From assembly GCA_030706635.1 (NCBI GenBank), contig JAUZOD010000042.1:1-34977 (forward strand): a DNA stretch of 34,977 nucleotides, given 5' to 3'. Shown here in pieces: positions 16,051 through 25,165 of the stretch. Each line of letters starts with the position of its first letter. The stretch's first letter is position 1. This stretch comes from Bacteroidota bacterium (lineage in GTDB: Bacteria > Bacteroidota > Bacteroidia > Chitinophagales > Chitinophagaceae). A program made the position numbers and the translations under genes. Under the pieces are notes generated by a model, which saw only the letters and a program-made list of their open reading frames with translations, did no database searches and had not been told where the DNA came from.

Positions 16051-18822
16051 ACTTCCGCCTGCATCACCAGCTTCGGGTCCCAGATCAATCACCCAGTCGG
16101 CCGACCGGATCACATCCGTATTGTGTTCCACCACCAGCACAGAATGCCCCTGATCAATGAGCGCCCGGAATGAAGTCAGCAATTTTTTTATGTCGTGAAA
16201 ATGAAGCCCCGTAGTGGGCTCATCAAATATAAAAAGAATATGACCTAGACCTTTCCCCTTACCAAGAAATGAAGCCAGTTTAACTCGCTGTGCTTCGCCG
16301 CCGGACAGGGTATCGGATGACTGTCCCAGCTTGATATAGCCCAGTCCCACATCACTCAGCGGTTTGATTTTGTGAATGATGTCTTTTTCATCTTTAAAAA
16401 ACTCCAGAGCGTCGTCCACACTCATATCCAGCACATCATAAATACTCCTGCCGCGGTAATGCACTTCCAGCACCTCCTCCTTAAATCTTTTGCCGTTGCA
16501 AACTTCGCAGGTCAGGTGAACATCTGCCAGGAATTGCATCTCGACTACCTGTTCGCCTTCCCCCTTGCAGGTATCACACCTGCCCCCGTCTACATTGAAT
16601 GAAAAATGTTTTGGCAGAAAACCCCTCAGTTTGCTCAGGGGCTGTTTGGAAAAAAGATCCCGGATCTCATCGTAGGCTTTGATGTAAGTGACCGGATTGC
16701 TCCGCGAAGACTTGCCGATGGGATTCTGGTCAACCAGTTCGATCTGGCTGATCGAATCCAGATCACCGCTGATGGATTTATGCATCCCCACTTTATCGGC
16801 AAATTCCCCTTTGATCTTCTGCAGGCCCGGATACAGGATCTGTTTTACTAAAGTCGTTTTTCCGCTGCCACTTACGCCACTGACCACACACAATACATTG
16901 AGCGGAAATTCTACTGTAATATTTTTGAGATTATGCTGCCTGGCTTCACTTACGGTAATAGATTGCTTCCACTCCCGTGGCTTTTTCGGAGGGTCAATAC
17001 TCAGGTCGCCACGTAAGTATTTACCGGTAAGGCTTTCGGAGTCCCGAATGATCGCTTCATAATTTCCTTCCGCAACCACTTCTCCCCCCAGATGACTGGC
17101 CAGCGGACCCATGTCGATGATGTGATCGGCTTCGCGCATCATCATCTCATCGTGCTCCACTACCACCACGGTATTGCCCAGGTTCCGCAATTGCTTTAAC
17201 ACCAGGATTAATCTTTCCGTATCACGGGAATGAAGTCCGATGGAAGGCTCATCCAATATATACAGGGAGTTGCTAAGATTACTTCCAAGGGATCGGGTAA
17301 GCTGTATACGCTGGCTTTCACCACCACTCAGCGAGTTGGCCAGCCGGCTTAAGGTAAGATAACCCAATCCCACGTCCAGCAGGGTCCTCAGCCGATTATT
17401 GATCTCCAGCAGGATGCGCCTCGAAACCTGCTGGTGGAAATCTGAAAGGGAAACCTGCCTGAACCATTCAGCCAGTCTTCCAACGGGCATTTCGCAAAGT
17501 TCCCCGATGTGGAGTCCTCCGATTTTCACATAGAGGGCTTCCGGGCGTAAACGATACCCCCTACAATCCGGGCAATCCGTCCGCCCCCGGTAGCGGGAAA
17601 GTAACACGCGATATTGAACCTTATACAGGTTCTTCTCCACCTCTGCAAAGAAATCATTGATTCCGCCGACCTCCTTATTCCCTTCCCATAAAAGGGCATA
17701 CTGCGCTTTTGACAGGTCCATGATGGGTTTATGGATTGGGAAATCGTATTTGCGGGATGTTTTGATAAAGTGCTCCTTCCAGGCGCTGAGCTTGTCACCC
17801 TTCCAGGGAGCCACTGCACCCTCATAAACACTCAGCCGCTTGTCTGGAATCACCAGGTCAGCGTCTATTCCCAGCACCTGGCCAAACCCTTCGCAGGTAG
17901 GGCAGGCGCCATACGGATTGTTGAAGGAAAAAAGGTTCGGTACCGGTTCTTCAAAACGGATACCGTCCATTTCAAACCGGTCACTGAAGGGCAATTGCTT
18001 TTCCCCATTTATCTCCAGCAGCATCTCTCCTTCTCCTTCATAAAAGGCGGTTCCAATGGAATCCGCCAGCCGGTGCAGGTCGTCTTCATCAAAATCCTTA
18101 ACAATAATCCGGTCAATCAGCAGGAATGAACTGTTTTTAGGCAGCTTGAGCTGACCGGGTTTGGAAACCTTGTCCGGAGCGGCGGTTTCGCCAGAGATCA
18201 GGTCTTCAATACGTAATGTTTCCTTACCTACGTATAATCTGGCAAAACCTTTCTGTAAGAGGATATTGAGTTCTTCCGTGGTATTTCTGCTGGTATGCTG
18301 TTTAAAAGGTACCAGCATCAGTACTTTATCGCCTGGTTTCAGGGTCTGGAGACTATGAATAACGTCCTGGACATCATTTTTTCTGACTTCTTTCCCCGAA
18401 ACTGGGGAAAAGGTGGTTCCGGCCCGGGCAAAAAGCAGACGGAGATAATCATACATTTCCGTCATGCTCCCTACAGTAGACCTCGGTGTGCGGGTGGTAA
18501 CTTTCTGCTCTATGGCAATCGCGGGGCAGAGTCCCTTGATATAATCCACATCGGGTTTATCCATACGGGCCATAAACTGCCGGGCGTAAGCGCTCAGGCT
18601 CTCTGCATACCTGCGCTGTCCCTCGGCAAACAGGGTGTCGATCGTCAACGAAGATTTGCCTGAGCCCGATACCCCGGTGACCACAATAAATTTATTGCGT
18701 GGAAAGTCAACAGAAATATTCTTCAGATTATGCACCCGCGCCCCTTTTATTTGGATAGAATCCAGTGTCCGGACCCTGACCGGCACGTCCGGAACTTTTT
18801 TTGCCTTGGTAGATATTGCCAT
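15982..18822 (-). CDS. uvrA: UvrABC system protein A (excinuclease ABC subunit A)
   Basis: A 946-residue UvrA, the damage-recognition ATPase of nucleotide excision repair, which loads UvrB at lesions. I chose the ATG at 18822 ([12 protein letters not shown]); upstream codons to 18876 would add a hydrophobic segment foreign to this family. Two ABC modules are visible: first Walker [10 protein letters not shown] (50-58), second GVSGSGKTT (about residue 645), with signatures LSGGESQR and LSGGEAQR and Walker B LYILDEPS and LFIFDEPT. Zinc-finger cysteines occur in pairs: CPTCEG/CPDCRG in the first module and CDTCKG/CEVCNG in the second. Length and order are normal. Its 3' end overlaps the convergent coiled-coil ORF by 69 bases. 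Confidence 0.98.
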   Translation of the reverse strand: MAISTKAKKVPDVPVRVRTLDSIQIKGARVHNLKNISVDFPRNKFIVVTGVSGSGKSSLTIDTLFAEGQRRYAESLSAYARQFMARMDKPDVDYIKGLCPAIAIEQKVTTRTPRSTVGSMTEMYDYLRLLFARAGTTFSPVSGKEVRKNDVQDVIHSLQTLKPGDKVLMLVPFKQHTSRNTTEELNILLQKGFARLYVGKETLRIEDLISGETAAPDKVSKPGQLKLPKNSSFLLIDRIIVKDFDEDDLHRLADSIGTAFYEGEGEMLLEINGEKQLPFSDRFEMDGIRFEEPVPNLFSFNNPYGACPTCEGFGQVLGIDADLVIPDKRLSVYEGAVAPWKGDKLSAWKEHFIKTSRKYDFPIHKPIMDLSKAQYALLWEGNKEVGGINDFFAEVEKNLYKVQYRVLLSRYRGRTDCPDCRGYRLRPEALYVKIGGLHIGELCEMPVGRLAEWFRQVSLSDFHQQVSRRILLEINNRLRTLLDVGLGYLTLSRLANSLSGGESQRIQLTRSLGSNLSNSLYILDEPSIGLHSRDTERLILVLKQLRNLGNTVVVVEHDEMMMREADHIIDMGPLASHLGGEVVAEGNYEAIIRDSESLTGKYLRGDLSIDPPKKPREWKQSITVSEARQHNLKNITVEFPLNVLCVVSGVSGSGKTTLVKQILYPGLQKIKGEFADKVGMHKSISGDLDSISQIELVDQNPIGKSSRSNPVTYIKAYDEIRDLFSKQPLSKLRGFLPKHFSFNVDGGRCDTCKGEGEQVVEMQFLADVHLTCEVCNGKRFKEEVLEVHYRGRSIYDVLDMSVDDALEFFKDEKDIIHKIKPLSDVGLGYIKLGQSSDTLSGGEAQRVKLASFLGKGKGLGHILFIFDEPTTGLHFHDIKKLLTSFRALIDQGHSVLVVEHNTDVIRSADWVIDLGPEAGDAGGSLVYEGVPAGLKKIKASYTGKFL

Positions 18823-18926
18823 AAGTGAGAGCAACAAATATATTGGAACTGAAACAATTAGAAAGTGAATTCCCAATTCAGGAACCAGCCTGGAGACCTA
18901 TAAGAACAAATAATTTTCCCAAAATG

Positions 18927-18955
18927 TTGTTTTTTCCAAAAATTGTATATCTTTA
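18927..18955 (+). promoter_or_regulatory. Candidate promoter of the ECF sigma factor gene
   Basis: TTG at 18927-18929 and TATCTTTA at 18948-18955 are separated by 18 bases. This fits the Bacteroidota -33 TTTG / -7 TAnnTTTG architecture with one mismatch in the last base of the -7 box. It would give a leader of about 115 bases before the ATG at 19079. The region is AT-rich, so chance matches are possible. Confidence 0.3.
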
Positions 18956-19078
18956 TTTCCTGATTAATCTTTTAACCACAATAAAATAAAATTTATCGAG
19001 TAAGCACTTCTACACCGAAAAGCCAAGCGTTCTAAAATCCAACATATATCCTATCACCTTTAAAAACCGTAGAAGTTT

Positions 19079-19660
19079 ATGAATTCGCTACGTACGAAAA
19101 CCGATCATGAATTAATCCATTCGTTTCGCGACGGCGACTTACAGGCCTTAGAGGCTCTCGTAATCCGCCACAAGGACAAGCTGTACACCTCTATTCTTTT
19201 CCTGGTCAAGGACAAGTACCTTGCCGAGGACATTTTCCAGGACGTTCTGATTAAGATTATCGACACCATCCGTGGTGGCCGGTATACAGAAGAAGGCAAG
19301 TTCCTTCCCTGGGCTATGCGCATTGCACACAACCTCTGCGTGGACCATTTCCGCAAGGTGAAAAGAACGCCCACCATCAAGACCAGTGATGACCGGGACA
19401 TTTTTGAAGTCATCAATTTCACAGAAGACGGCGCTGACGTAAAAATCATGAAAAGGCAAAGCCACGACCGTGTACGACGGATGCTGGACCTGCTTCCTGA
19501 AGATCAGCGCGAAGTGATCATTCTGCGTCATTATGCTGACCTGAGTTTTAAAGAGATCGCCTCTTTAACTAACTGCAGTATCAATACGGCCCTGGGTCGT
19601 ATGCGTTACGGACTGATCAACCTGCGTAAAATGATGACAGAAAAAAGAATTGCCCTATAA
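19079..19660 (+). CDS. ECF-type RNA polymerase sigma factor
   Basis: A 193-residue sigma-70 family factor of the extracytoplasmic-function type. Region 2 (about residues 10-95) contains LEALVIRHKDKLY, AEDIFQDVLIKI and the -10-recognising FLPWAMRIAHNLCVDHFRK. A linker of about 40 residues follows. Region 4 (about 130-185) has LPEDQREVIILRHYADLSFKEIASLTNCSINTALGRMRYGL, a helix-turn-helix that reads the -35 element. No anti-sigma factor gene is adjacent: a strong terminator follows directly, and the next gene is on the other strand. The regulon cannot be inferred. Confidence 0.93.
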   Translation: MNSLRTKTDHELIHSFRDGDLQALEALVIRHKDKLYTSILFLVKDKYLAEDIFQDVLIKIIDTIRGGRYTEEGKFLPWAMRIAHNLCVDHFRKVKRTPTIKTSDDRDIFEVINFTEDGADVKIMKRQSHDRVRRMLDLLPEDQREVIILRHYADLSFKEIASLTNCSINTALGRMRYGLINLRKMMTEKRIAL

Positions 19661-19700
19661 GTTAAATTCTACATTCTTTTTTCAGAAATTATTTATTGCT

Positions 19701-19759
19701 CTTCCGGTGTCGTAAGATTTTCAATAAAAGAAGATCTTCCTCACCGGAAGTTTTTTTTT
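19701..19759 (+). terminator. Strong rho-independent terminator after the sigma factor gene
   Basis: CTTCCGGTG (19701-19709) pairs perfectly with CACCGGAAG (19742-19750), and an inner AAGAT/ATCTT pair continues the stem. Nine T follow immediately at 19751-19759. The orientation serves the plus-strand sigma gene and separates it from the convergent dsbD-like gene. Confidence 0.88.
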
Positions 19760-19788
19760 AAGGCGATGGGAGCGTTCATTCTCAACTC

Positions 19789-21729
19789 TTAGCGCCCGAC
19801 TCTTTTAAAAGATTTTAGCCCGCAATTCAACCAATCGGCAAATTCAGCCGGCTTACGGGTATATCCTTTGGTAAAAGTGAGTGATTTTTCTTCCGGGCTG
19901 ATGATTGCATACTGAGGTTGCTGAACGGAATTGAAATTTTCAGATTGAAAGGTTGCCCACTTATCTCCTACTGTAATGATGTTTTTATTTGCGTGATCTT
20001 TCGTGGTATAAACCATTTGCTCCGTGGCCGGCAAAAGCTTCCTTTCATCTACATATAAAGACACCACCACAAAAGAATCCCGCATCAGCATTTTTACTTC
20101 ATTCTCTGTCCACACATTTTCCTCCATTCGCCGGCAGTTTACACATGCCCATCCGGTGAAATCGATCAGGAGGGGTTTATGTTCCTCTTTAGCCCGGGCC
20201 AATGCCTGCTCATAATCCCTCAGCGGTTCAACCCCTTTTTCGCAGTTCACCGGGTTTTTATAAATGGAATAACATAATGGTGGTGGAAATCCGCTGATCA
20301 GGGTCAAATTGGCACCAGCGGTATTGGTTAGCCCCGGAGTAAGGTAAATAGTTGCTACAGCAAAGAGCAGGATGAATCCAATACGGACAGGGCCAAATTT
20401 TTTCACCGGGCCGTCGTGTGGAAAACGGATCCTGCCCAGGAGATATAAAGTCAGGAGCAATCCGATGAGGACCCAGAATCCGATGAAGGTCTCCCTTTTC
20501 ACTAAGCCCCATTGTTGAACCAGGTCTGCATTGGAAAGGAATTTCACCGCCATGGCAAGCTCGAGAAAGCCCAGGACCACTTTAACCGATGTAAGCCATC
20601 CGCCGGATTTGGGGAGGGAGGTCAGCCAACCCGGAAATAGGGCAAAAATGGCGAAAGGTAAGGCCAGTCCCAGACCGAAACCACCCATTCCAAAACTGAG
20701 TTGTGTTGCTCCTCCATTGTTGGATAAGGCACCGGCAAGTAAAGTACCGAGGATCGGACCGGTACAGGAAAATGAAACAATGGCGAGGGTGAGCGCCATA
20801 AAGAATATGCCGGCAATTGTACTCCCGCCGGATTTGCTGTTTACTGAATTCGCCACGCTGCCCGGCAGATTGATTTCGAAATAGCCGAAAAACGAAATCG
20901 CAAATACTACAAAAATCACAAAGAAACTCAGGTTGAGCCATACATTGGTGGAAATGTTATTCAGCACTTCCGGATCGGTATGATCCAGCAAATGGAAGGG
21001 AACGCTCAGCAAAATATAAATGAGAAAAATAAAGAATCCATACAGCAGCGCATGCGCCAATCCTCTTCGCTGGTTACCCGCTTTCTTGGTAAAAAAAGAA
21101 ACTGTAAGGGGAATCAGGGGAAACACACAGGGTGTCAGCAGAGCGATGAACCCGCCCACTAACCCGAGCAGAAAGATGCTCAGCAGCCCCTTTCCTTCTG
21201 TACCCACGTCCCCGCAAGGGCTCACCGGATGTTTTAAATCGATAGACGGGATCCGGATACGGGCACCGGAACTGATCCCGCCGGCCAACCCAGCCGTGAA
21301 TGAATAACTGCCGGAATAAAATTCATCATGTTGACCGTAAAAGAAGGTCAGGGTGCCCAGCAAATGGGCGGGAACAGTACCATTTATATTTAAAGGGACC
21401 TTAAAAGTGGCCGCAGTTTCATATAAATCAAAAGGAGCGTTGTCAAACAAACTGACGTTGCGTTTTACAGATTTGCTTTCAGAAATAAAGGGAGTTTTTG
21501 CTTTAATGGAGGAATCTGCAAAACTCAGTTCCATGGAAGAGGTTCCGCTAATATCCTGACCGGGGCCATATAACTGCCATCCCGGCTTAATGGTTACTTT
21601 TAAAATCAGTTGATGATTGTTGCCGCTTTTTACTGAAGAAACCTGCCATTCCAGAGCCGAACTATCCTGCGCGTGAAGTTGAAGAAAAGAAATAAACAGC
21701 AGGAGGAGAACGGCAAACCTTTTGGGCAT
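19789..21729 (-). CDS. DsbD-like thiol:disulfide interchange protein / cytochrome c biogenesis membrane protein
   Basis: A 646-residue three-domain transmembrane reductant carrier that passes electrons from cytoplasmic thioredoxin to periplasmic thiols. A signal peptide (about 1-20) is followed by an N-terminal immunoglobulin-like domain. A bundle of about eight membrane helices contains the two redox cysteines in LLTPCVFPLIPLTVSF and SFSCTGPILGT. The C-terminal periplasmic thioredoxin-like domain has active site CVNC (Cys529/Cys532). The N-terminal domain seems simplified compared with E. coli DsbD, as is common in Bacteroidota. The gene starts 11 bases after purQ on the same strand and is probably the last of a four-gene transcript. 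Confidence 0.92.
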   Translation of the reverse strand: MPKRFAVLLLLFISFLQLHAQDSSALEWQVSSVKSGNNHQLILKVTIKPGWQLYGPGQDISGTSSMELSFADSSIKAKTPFISESKSVKRNVSLFDNAPFDLYETAATFKVPLNINGTVPAHLLGTLTFFYGQHDEFYSGSYSFTAGLAGGISSGARIRIPSIDLKHPVSPCGDVGTEGKGLLSIFLLGLVGGFIALLTPCVFPLIPLTVSFFTKKAGNQRRGLAHALLYGFFIFLIYILLSVPFHLLDHTDPEVLNNISTNVWLNLSFFVIFVVFAISFFGYFEINLPGSVANSVNSKSGGSTIAGIFFMALTLAIVSFSCTGPILGTLLAGALSNNGGATQLSFGMGGFGLGLALPFAIFALFPGWLTSLPKSGGWLTSVKVVLGFLELAMAVKFLSNADLVQQWGLVKRETFIGFWVLIGLLLTLYLLGRIRFPHDGPVKKFGPVRIGFILLFAVATIYLTPGLTNTAGANLTLISGFPPPLCYSIYKNPVNCEKGVEPLRDYEQALARAKEEHKPLLIDFTGWACVNCRRMEENVWTENEVKMLMRDSFVVVSLYVDERKLLPATEQMVYTTKDHANKNIITVGDKWATFQSENFNSVQQPQYAIISPEEKSLTFTKGYTRKPAEFADWLNCGLKSFKRVGR

Positions 21730-21740
21730 AACGGTTTAAT

Positions 21741-22445
21741 CTAGTTAGTTGCCAACTCGGGCTGACGGGCTGCGGGCTGAATTTTTCTGCTCATCATGAG
21801 CTGCCCAAAAAGAATCCGGCCGTCTGTATTGCCCAGGTATTCGGATGTTGCCCGTTCAGGATGCGGCATCAGACCGAATACATTCCGGTTCCTATTGCAG
21901 ATTCCGGCGATATTCCGGGTACTTCCATTTGCGTTCGCTTCCTGGGTAATATTTCCCTCTTCATTGCAATATTTCCAGAGAACCTGCCCGTTCGATTCCA
22001 GTTCATCCAGGGTTTTTTCATCGGCAAAATAGCGGCCTTCTCCGTGTGCAATCGGGATCTTGAGCGGGCGGGCATTGTTCTGGGTGAGATAAACATTTTT
22101 ACTGATGAACTGCTGGTTGGCGTTACGCAGTAAAACGCCCGGAAGCAAATGAGATTCACAAAGTATCTGAAAGCCATTGCAAACACCCAGCACCATGCCT
22201 CCCCGATCGGCAAACTGGATGAGCGGCTGCATCAACGGGCTAAAACGGGCTATCGCTCCGCAACGAAGATAATCCCCATAAGAAAAACCGCCTGGCAGTA
22301 CAATACAGTCTTCAGTAGAAAACATAGTCAGATCCGTTTCCTTATGCCAGAGCATGATCACTTCATGGCCAAGGTCTTGCTGTAAGGAAAATTGCATATC
22401 TCTGTCGCAATTGGATCCCGGAAATACAACAACCCCAAATTTCAT
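21741..22445 (-). CDS. purQ: Phosphoribosylformylglycinamidine synthase subunit PurQ (glutaminase)
   Basis: A 234-residue class I glutamine amidotransferase that supplies ammonia to PurL in step four of purine synthesis. The catalytic triad is visible: Cys89 in GVCNGFQIL, His195 and Glu197 in MPHPERA. The N-terminus [14 protein letters not shown] and the [15 protein letters not shown] loop are diagnostic for PurQ. I chose the ATG at 22445; a TTG two codons upstream (22451) could also open the frame but is less likely. The separate PurQ form implies a small PurL and PurS elsewhere, as neither is in this window. Confidence 0.96.
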   Translation of the reverse strand: MKFGVVVFPGSNCDRDMQFSLQQDLGHEVIMLWHKETDLTMFSTEDCIVLPGGFSYGDYLRCGAIARFSPLMQPLIQFADRGGMVLGVCNGFQILCESHLLPGVLLRNANQQFISKNVYLTQNNARPLKIPIAHGEGRYFADEKTLDELESNGQVLWKYCNEEGNITQEANANGSTRNIAGICNRNRNVFGLMPHPERATSEYLGNTDGRILFGQLMMSRKIQPAARQPELATN

Positions 22446-22493
22446 GTTCAAGATTTACGCAATAAAGGTAATCCATTCCGTTGAAAGGGGAAA

Positions 22494-23474
22494 TTACAGC
22501 AGATAGTTGACCACGATGGCTACAGAAAAGCAAATCCAGTGGAGCAGCACCGGCGGCCACTTTTTGGTTGGGTAAAACCAGGCTGCGGAATGAAAGACAG
22601 CAAACGGCATAGCCATAACAATCCAATTTTCATAAGAACCAGCCTTATAGATCAGGATAACCAACACCGCGGCTATCAAAAATACAAGCAGCAGGCTCCA
22701 GCTTTTCCTCACATGGATTAGCATTTTGTTCAGGTTGTTCTGAACAAAGATACCGCCGACAACAAAAGGGATGATCAGCATGCTGATGCCCGCAGTGATC
22801 CATATAGAACCCGGGATGGGTGGCAGCGCAAAATGAATAGAAGGCACCAGGTTCTTCCAGTTCAGCTGGTGAACGAAATACAGAATCAATATCAGAAAAT
22901 AATAAGGAGAGGTGAAGCCAATAAAACCGACAAACCATTCCTGGATGCGAAAGGGGCGCATGATCAGGAGGGCAAAGAACAACAACAATAAAAAAGCGAT
23001 GGCCGGAATATACAGCAGGGTAGCCAGCCCAAGGAACAAGGAGATATTAAAAATAGCGGCTACGGGGGAAGGACTGTTATAAAGCGCAATCATCCGGTAC
23101 CAACACCAGATGATGATGGAATTGATGAGCAGCGGAGCAGAAAAATGTCCCCAGTCTGGAAGTAAAGAGGTTACCAGTATATAAGACATGCCGGTTAAAT
23201 AGGTTGATTTCGGCAGGATCTTGTGAAAATTGCAAATACTATTCAGCAGGGTTGCCTGGGTGAATAAGAGGGTGAAACTGAGAACGGCGAAAAGCAGGGC
23301 GGAATGACCGAACAGGGAATCCAGGCCGGTTAAAATAAACCGGTACAGATAATTGTCTTCCGGATACAACAAAGGTGAATACGGATGAAGGAAAATGGGA
23401 AACTTCAGCACCAGGGCATAAACGAACAGCAGTAAGGCATTGGTGGGCGCCTTTTGTTTAAAAATACCGATCAC
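22494..23474 (-). CDS. DUF6427-like polytopic membrane protein
   Basis: A 326-residue integral membrane protein starting with the cytoplasmic segment IGIFKQKAPTNALLLF, followed by about nine or ten hydrophobic helices and very short loops. The start region and topology resemble the DUF6427 family common in Bacteroidota; the function is unknown. The start codon is GTG (23474), 12 bases after the stop of the upstream secreted protein gene, which supports translational coupling. No catalytic motif is evident. Confidence 0.75.
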   Translation of the reverse strand: MIGIFKQKAPTNALLLFVYALVLKFPIFLHPYSPLLYPEDNYLYRFILTGLDSLFGHSALLFAVLSFTLLFTQATLLNSICNFHKILPKSTYLTGMSYILVTSLLPDWGHFSAPLLINSIIIWCWYRMIALYNSPSPVAAIFNISLFLGLATLLYIPAIAFLLLLFFALLIMRPFRIQEWFVGFIGFTSPYYFLILILYFVHQLNWKNLVPSIHFALPPIPGSIWITAGISMLIIPFVVGGIFVQNNLNKMLIHVRKSWSLLLVFLIAAVLVILIYKAGSYENWIVMAMPFAVFHSAAWFYPTKKWPPVLLHWICFSVAIVVNYLL

Positions 23475-23486
23475 CGGCAGGTTGTT

Positions 23487-24992
23487 TTAAAAATCCACTT
23501 TAGCAAAACAAAGGTAGTTCCTGAAAAGGCAAGGTATTACAATTTGGTTACTGCTGATTTGTTTTCCGTATCTCGTCATAAACGAATACCCCTTGTCCAG
23601 ATTACGAAGGGTTGGATAACGGGTGAGCTTGCCATCGGCGCCGATGCTCTGATCAGACAATAACAAGGTTCTCCCCTCGTAGGTATTGTACAGAAAATGA
23701 AGTGCTCCTCCCGTATTCATCAGCTGATAGGAGATCAGGTTATTGCCATCATCATCATACTGGCTTTTAGGGATCACATTACTCCACTCCATATTGCTGT
23801 TTTTATCAAAGGAGAGGATCATGATATTTTCAGCGTTATACCGGTTTATATTGCTCCCGCCATAACGGTTCCAGGGGGAATATGGATTGTAAAAAGGGGA
23901 ATAGTAATCCATCGGTCCCATATAAGGAGATCCATAAATATAATCCCACCGGTTAAAAGCATTTCCCCTGGATGTGGTATATTCCGCTTCACTGATCACC
24001 AGGTATCCGCCATCTCTCCTGGCTACGATATTTTTGATAAAAAAATCATTGAAAGCCATTTTAAGGCTGGATTCGGAACTCTTGGCAAGGGCTCGCAATT
24101 CATCATTGAAGATGGTCAGATTCTCCCTGAGACGACTGTTGCTGGCCTGATCCCAGATCACAGAATAAAGTCCTTCGATATTACCCCGGCGCTGTTTGTA
24201 ATAAAAAGCAGAAATCAGGTACCGCTTGTTATTATTGTCCACTTTGATTTTGAACTCATCCAGCACCCGGTCCCCCACGCCCAGATCCCTGATGGAAAAC
24301 GTATCGGAAAGGGCAGATTTGGTAACCAGGGAAACCCGGGTCACGTATTCCCCATTGCTTCCGCTGATGTATTTAGCAAAAATCAGCTGACCCTGGTTAT
24401 CGAGCTCAAAATTGGTAAACATCGTATTCCTTTCATCTACCTGCAGATTGATGCGGTGCCTATCCTGCAGCTCCAGGTTTTTATTGAAAAGAAAAGTGGA
24501 GAAAACATAGGTTTTCTGATTCTTGCTGTTGATCTTCAGAATCATCAGCTGTTGCTTGTCCTCGCTCTGAACACTGGTATATATCTTACTGCTATTGGAA
24601 GACTTCACCTGGGTAGTGTCCAGATCCACGGGATCGCTGATCCGCTTGCCCTGACCGTCCAGCTTTACGATGGTAAAATGAACAATATTCTTCTTCTGGT
24701 ATTCATACAGCATATAGCAGAAATCGGGATACTGTATAAACTCAATATTTGTATATTTTTCCGGCAGATAATCCAGCGCAACACGCTGAAGCAGCTTCAT
24801 CTGATCGCTGTAAACAGAAATTGAATTGCTGTTGCGGTTATTCTTAAAAATCAGGATATTACCTGAAACACGTCCTACAATATCGAAATTGGTTCGGCGG
24901 CTGTCATCCTGTTCCGGGTCAGTATATTGGATACGTTGCGCCTGCATCAGCATCGGTAGAAGCAGCAGCAGGCCAAGGAATCGTAATTTCAT
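23487..24992 (-). CDS. Secreted protein of unknown function, about 500 residues
   Basis: A 501-residue protein. I chose the ATG at 24992 because it begins with a clean signal peptide, MKLRFLGLLLLLPMLMQAQ; the ORF extends 16 codons further upstream without adding anything sensible. The mature part alternates hydrophobic and polar residues and repeats a loose pattern (strands such as GQLIFAKYISGSNGEY and GGYLVISEAEYTTSRG), suggesting a beta-propeller-like fold. A Tyr/Pro/Asn-rich insertion lies at about residues 370-405 (SPYMGPMDYYSPFYNPYSPW). No enzyme motif is recognised. It is the first gene of a four-gene minus-strand cluster. Confidence 0.75.
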   Translation of the reverse strand: MKLRFLGLLLLLPMLMQAQRIQYTDPEQDDSRRTNFDIVGRVSGNILIFKNNRNSNSISVYSDQMKLLQRVALDYLPEKYTNIEFIQYPDFCYMLYEYQKKNIVHFTIVKLDGQGKRISDPVDLDTTQVKSSNSSKIYTSVQSEDKQQLMILKINSKNQKTYVFSTFLFNKNLELQDRHRINLQVDERNTMFTNFELDNQGQLIFAKYISGSNGEYVTRVSLVTKSALSDTFSIRDLGVGDRVLDEFKIKVDNNNKRYLISAFYYKQRRGNIEGLYSVIWDQASNSRLRENLTIFNDELRALAKSSESSLKMAFNDFFIKNIVARRDGGYLVISEAEYTTSRGNAFNRWDYIYGSPYMGPMDYYSPFYNPYSPWNRYGGSNINRYNAENIMILSFDKNSNMEWSNVIPKSQYDDDGNNLISYQLMNTGGALHFLYNTYEGRTLLLSDQSIGADGKLTRYPTLRNLDKGYSFMTRYGKQISSNQIVIPCLFRNYLCFAKVDF

Positions 24993-25079
24993 AAGTATGC
25001 GCTTACTGAAGAAGATTGGTACAAGAGGTAAGTTACTCAAAACTCCGTTCAGAATCTGTTAATTTCATCCTATTCCCTA

Positions 25080-25087
25080 TATCTTTG
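25080..25087 (+). promoter_or_regulatory. Bacteroidota -7 promoter box upstream of kup
   Basis: TATCTTTG fits TAnnTTTG exactly and is followed by T-G-C. It lies 78 bases before the GTG start of kup. A TGTT at 25057-25060 is at the right distance for a degenerate -33 element. Confidence 0.45.
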
Positions 25088-25165
25088 TGCGGCCCTTCGG
25101 GAGCCATTATTGTTTGCCATTGAAAAATTCGTCCTATTTTAAAACCGCCAATCAACTTACACTCC

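Noticed and set aside
18835-18842. Minus-strand TATATTTG as promoter for uvrA
   Set aside because: Perfect -7 match but only 12 bases before the chosen start and without a -33 element; leader would be too short.
23697-24824. 375-residue plus-strand frame opposite the secreted unknown protein
   Set aside because: It is antisense to a gene with a signal peptide and tight operon spacing; the translation is rich in Ile, His and Pro with no domain.
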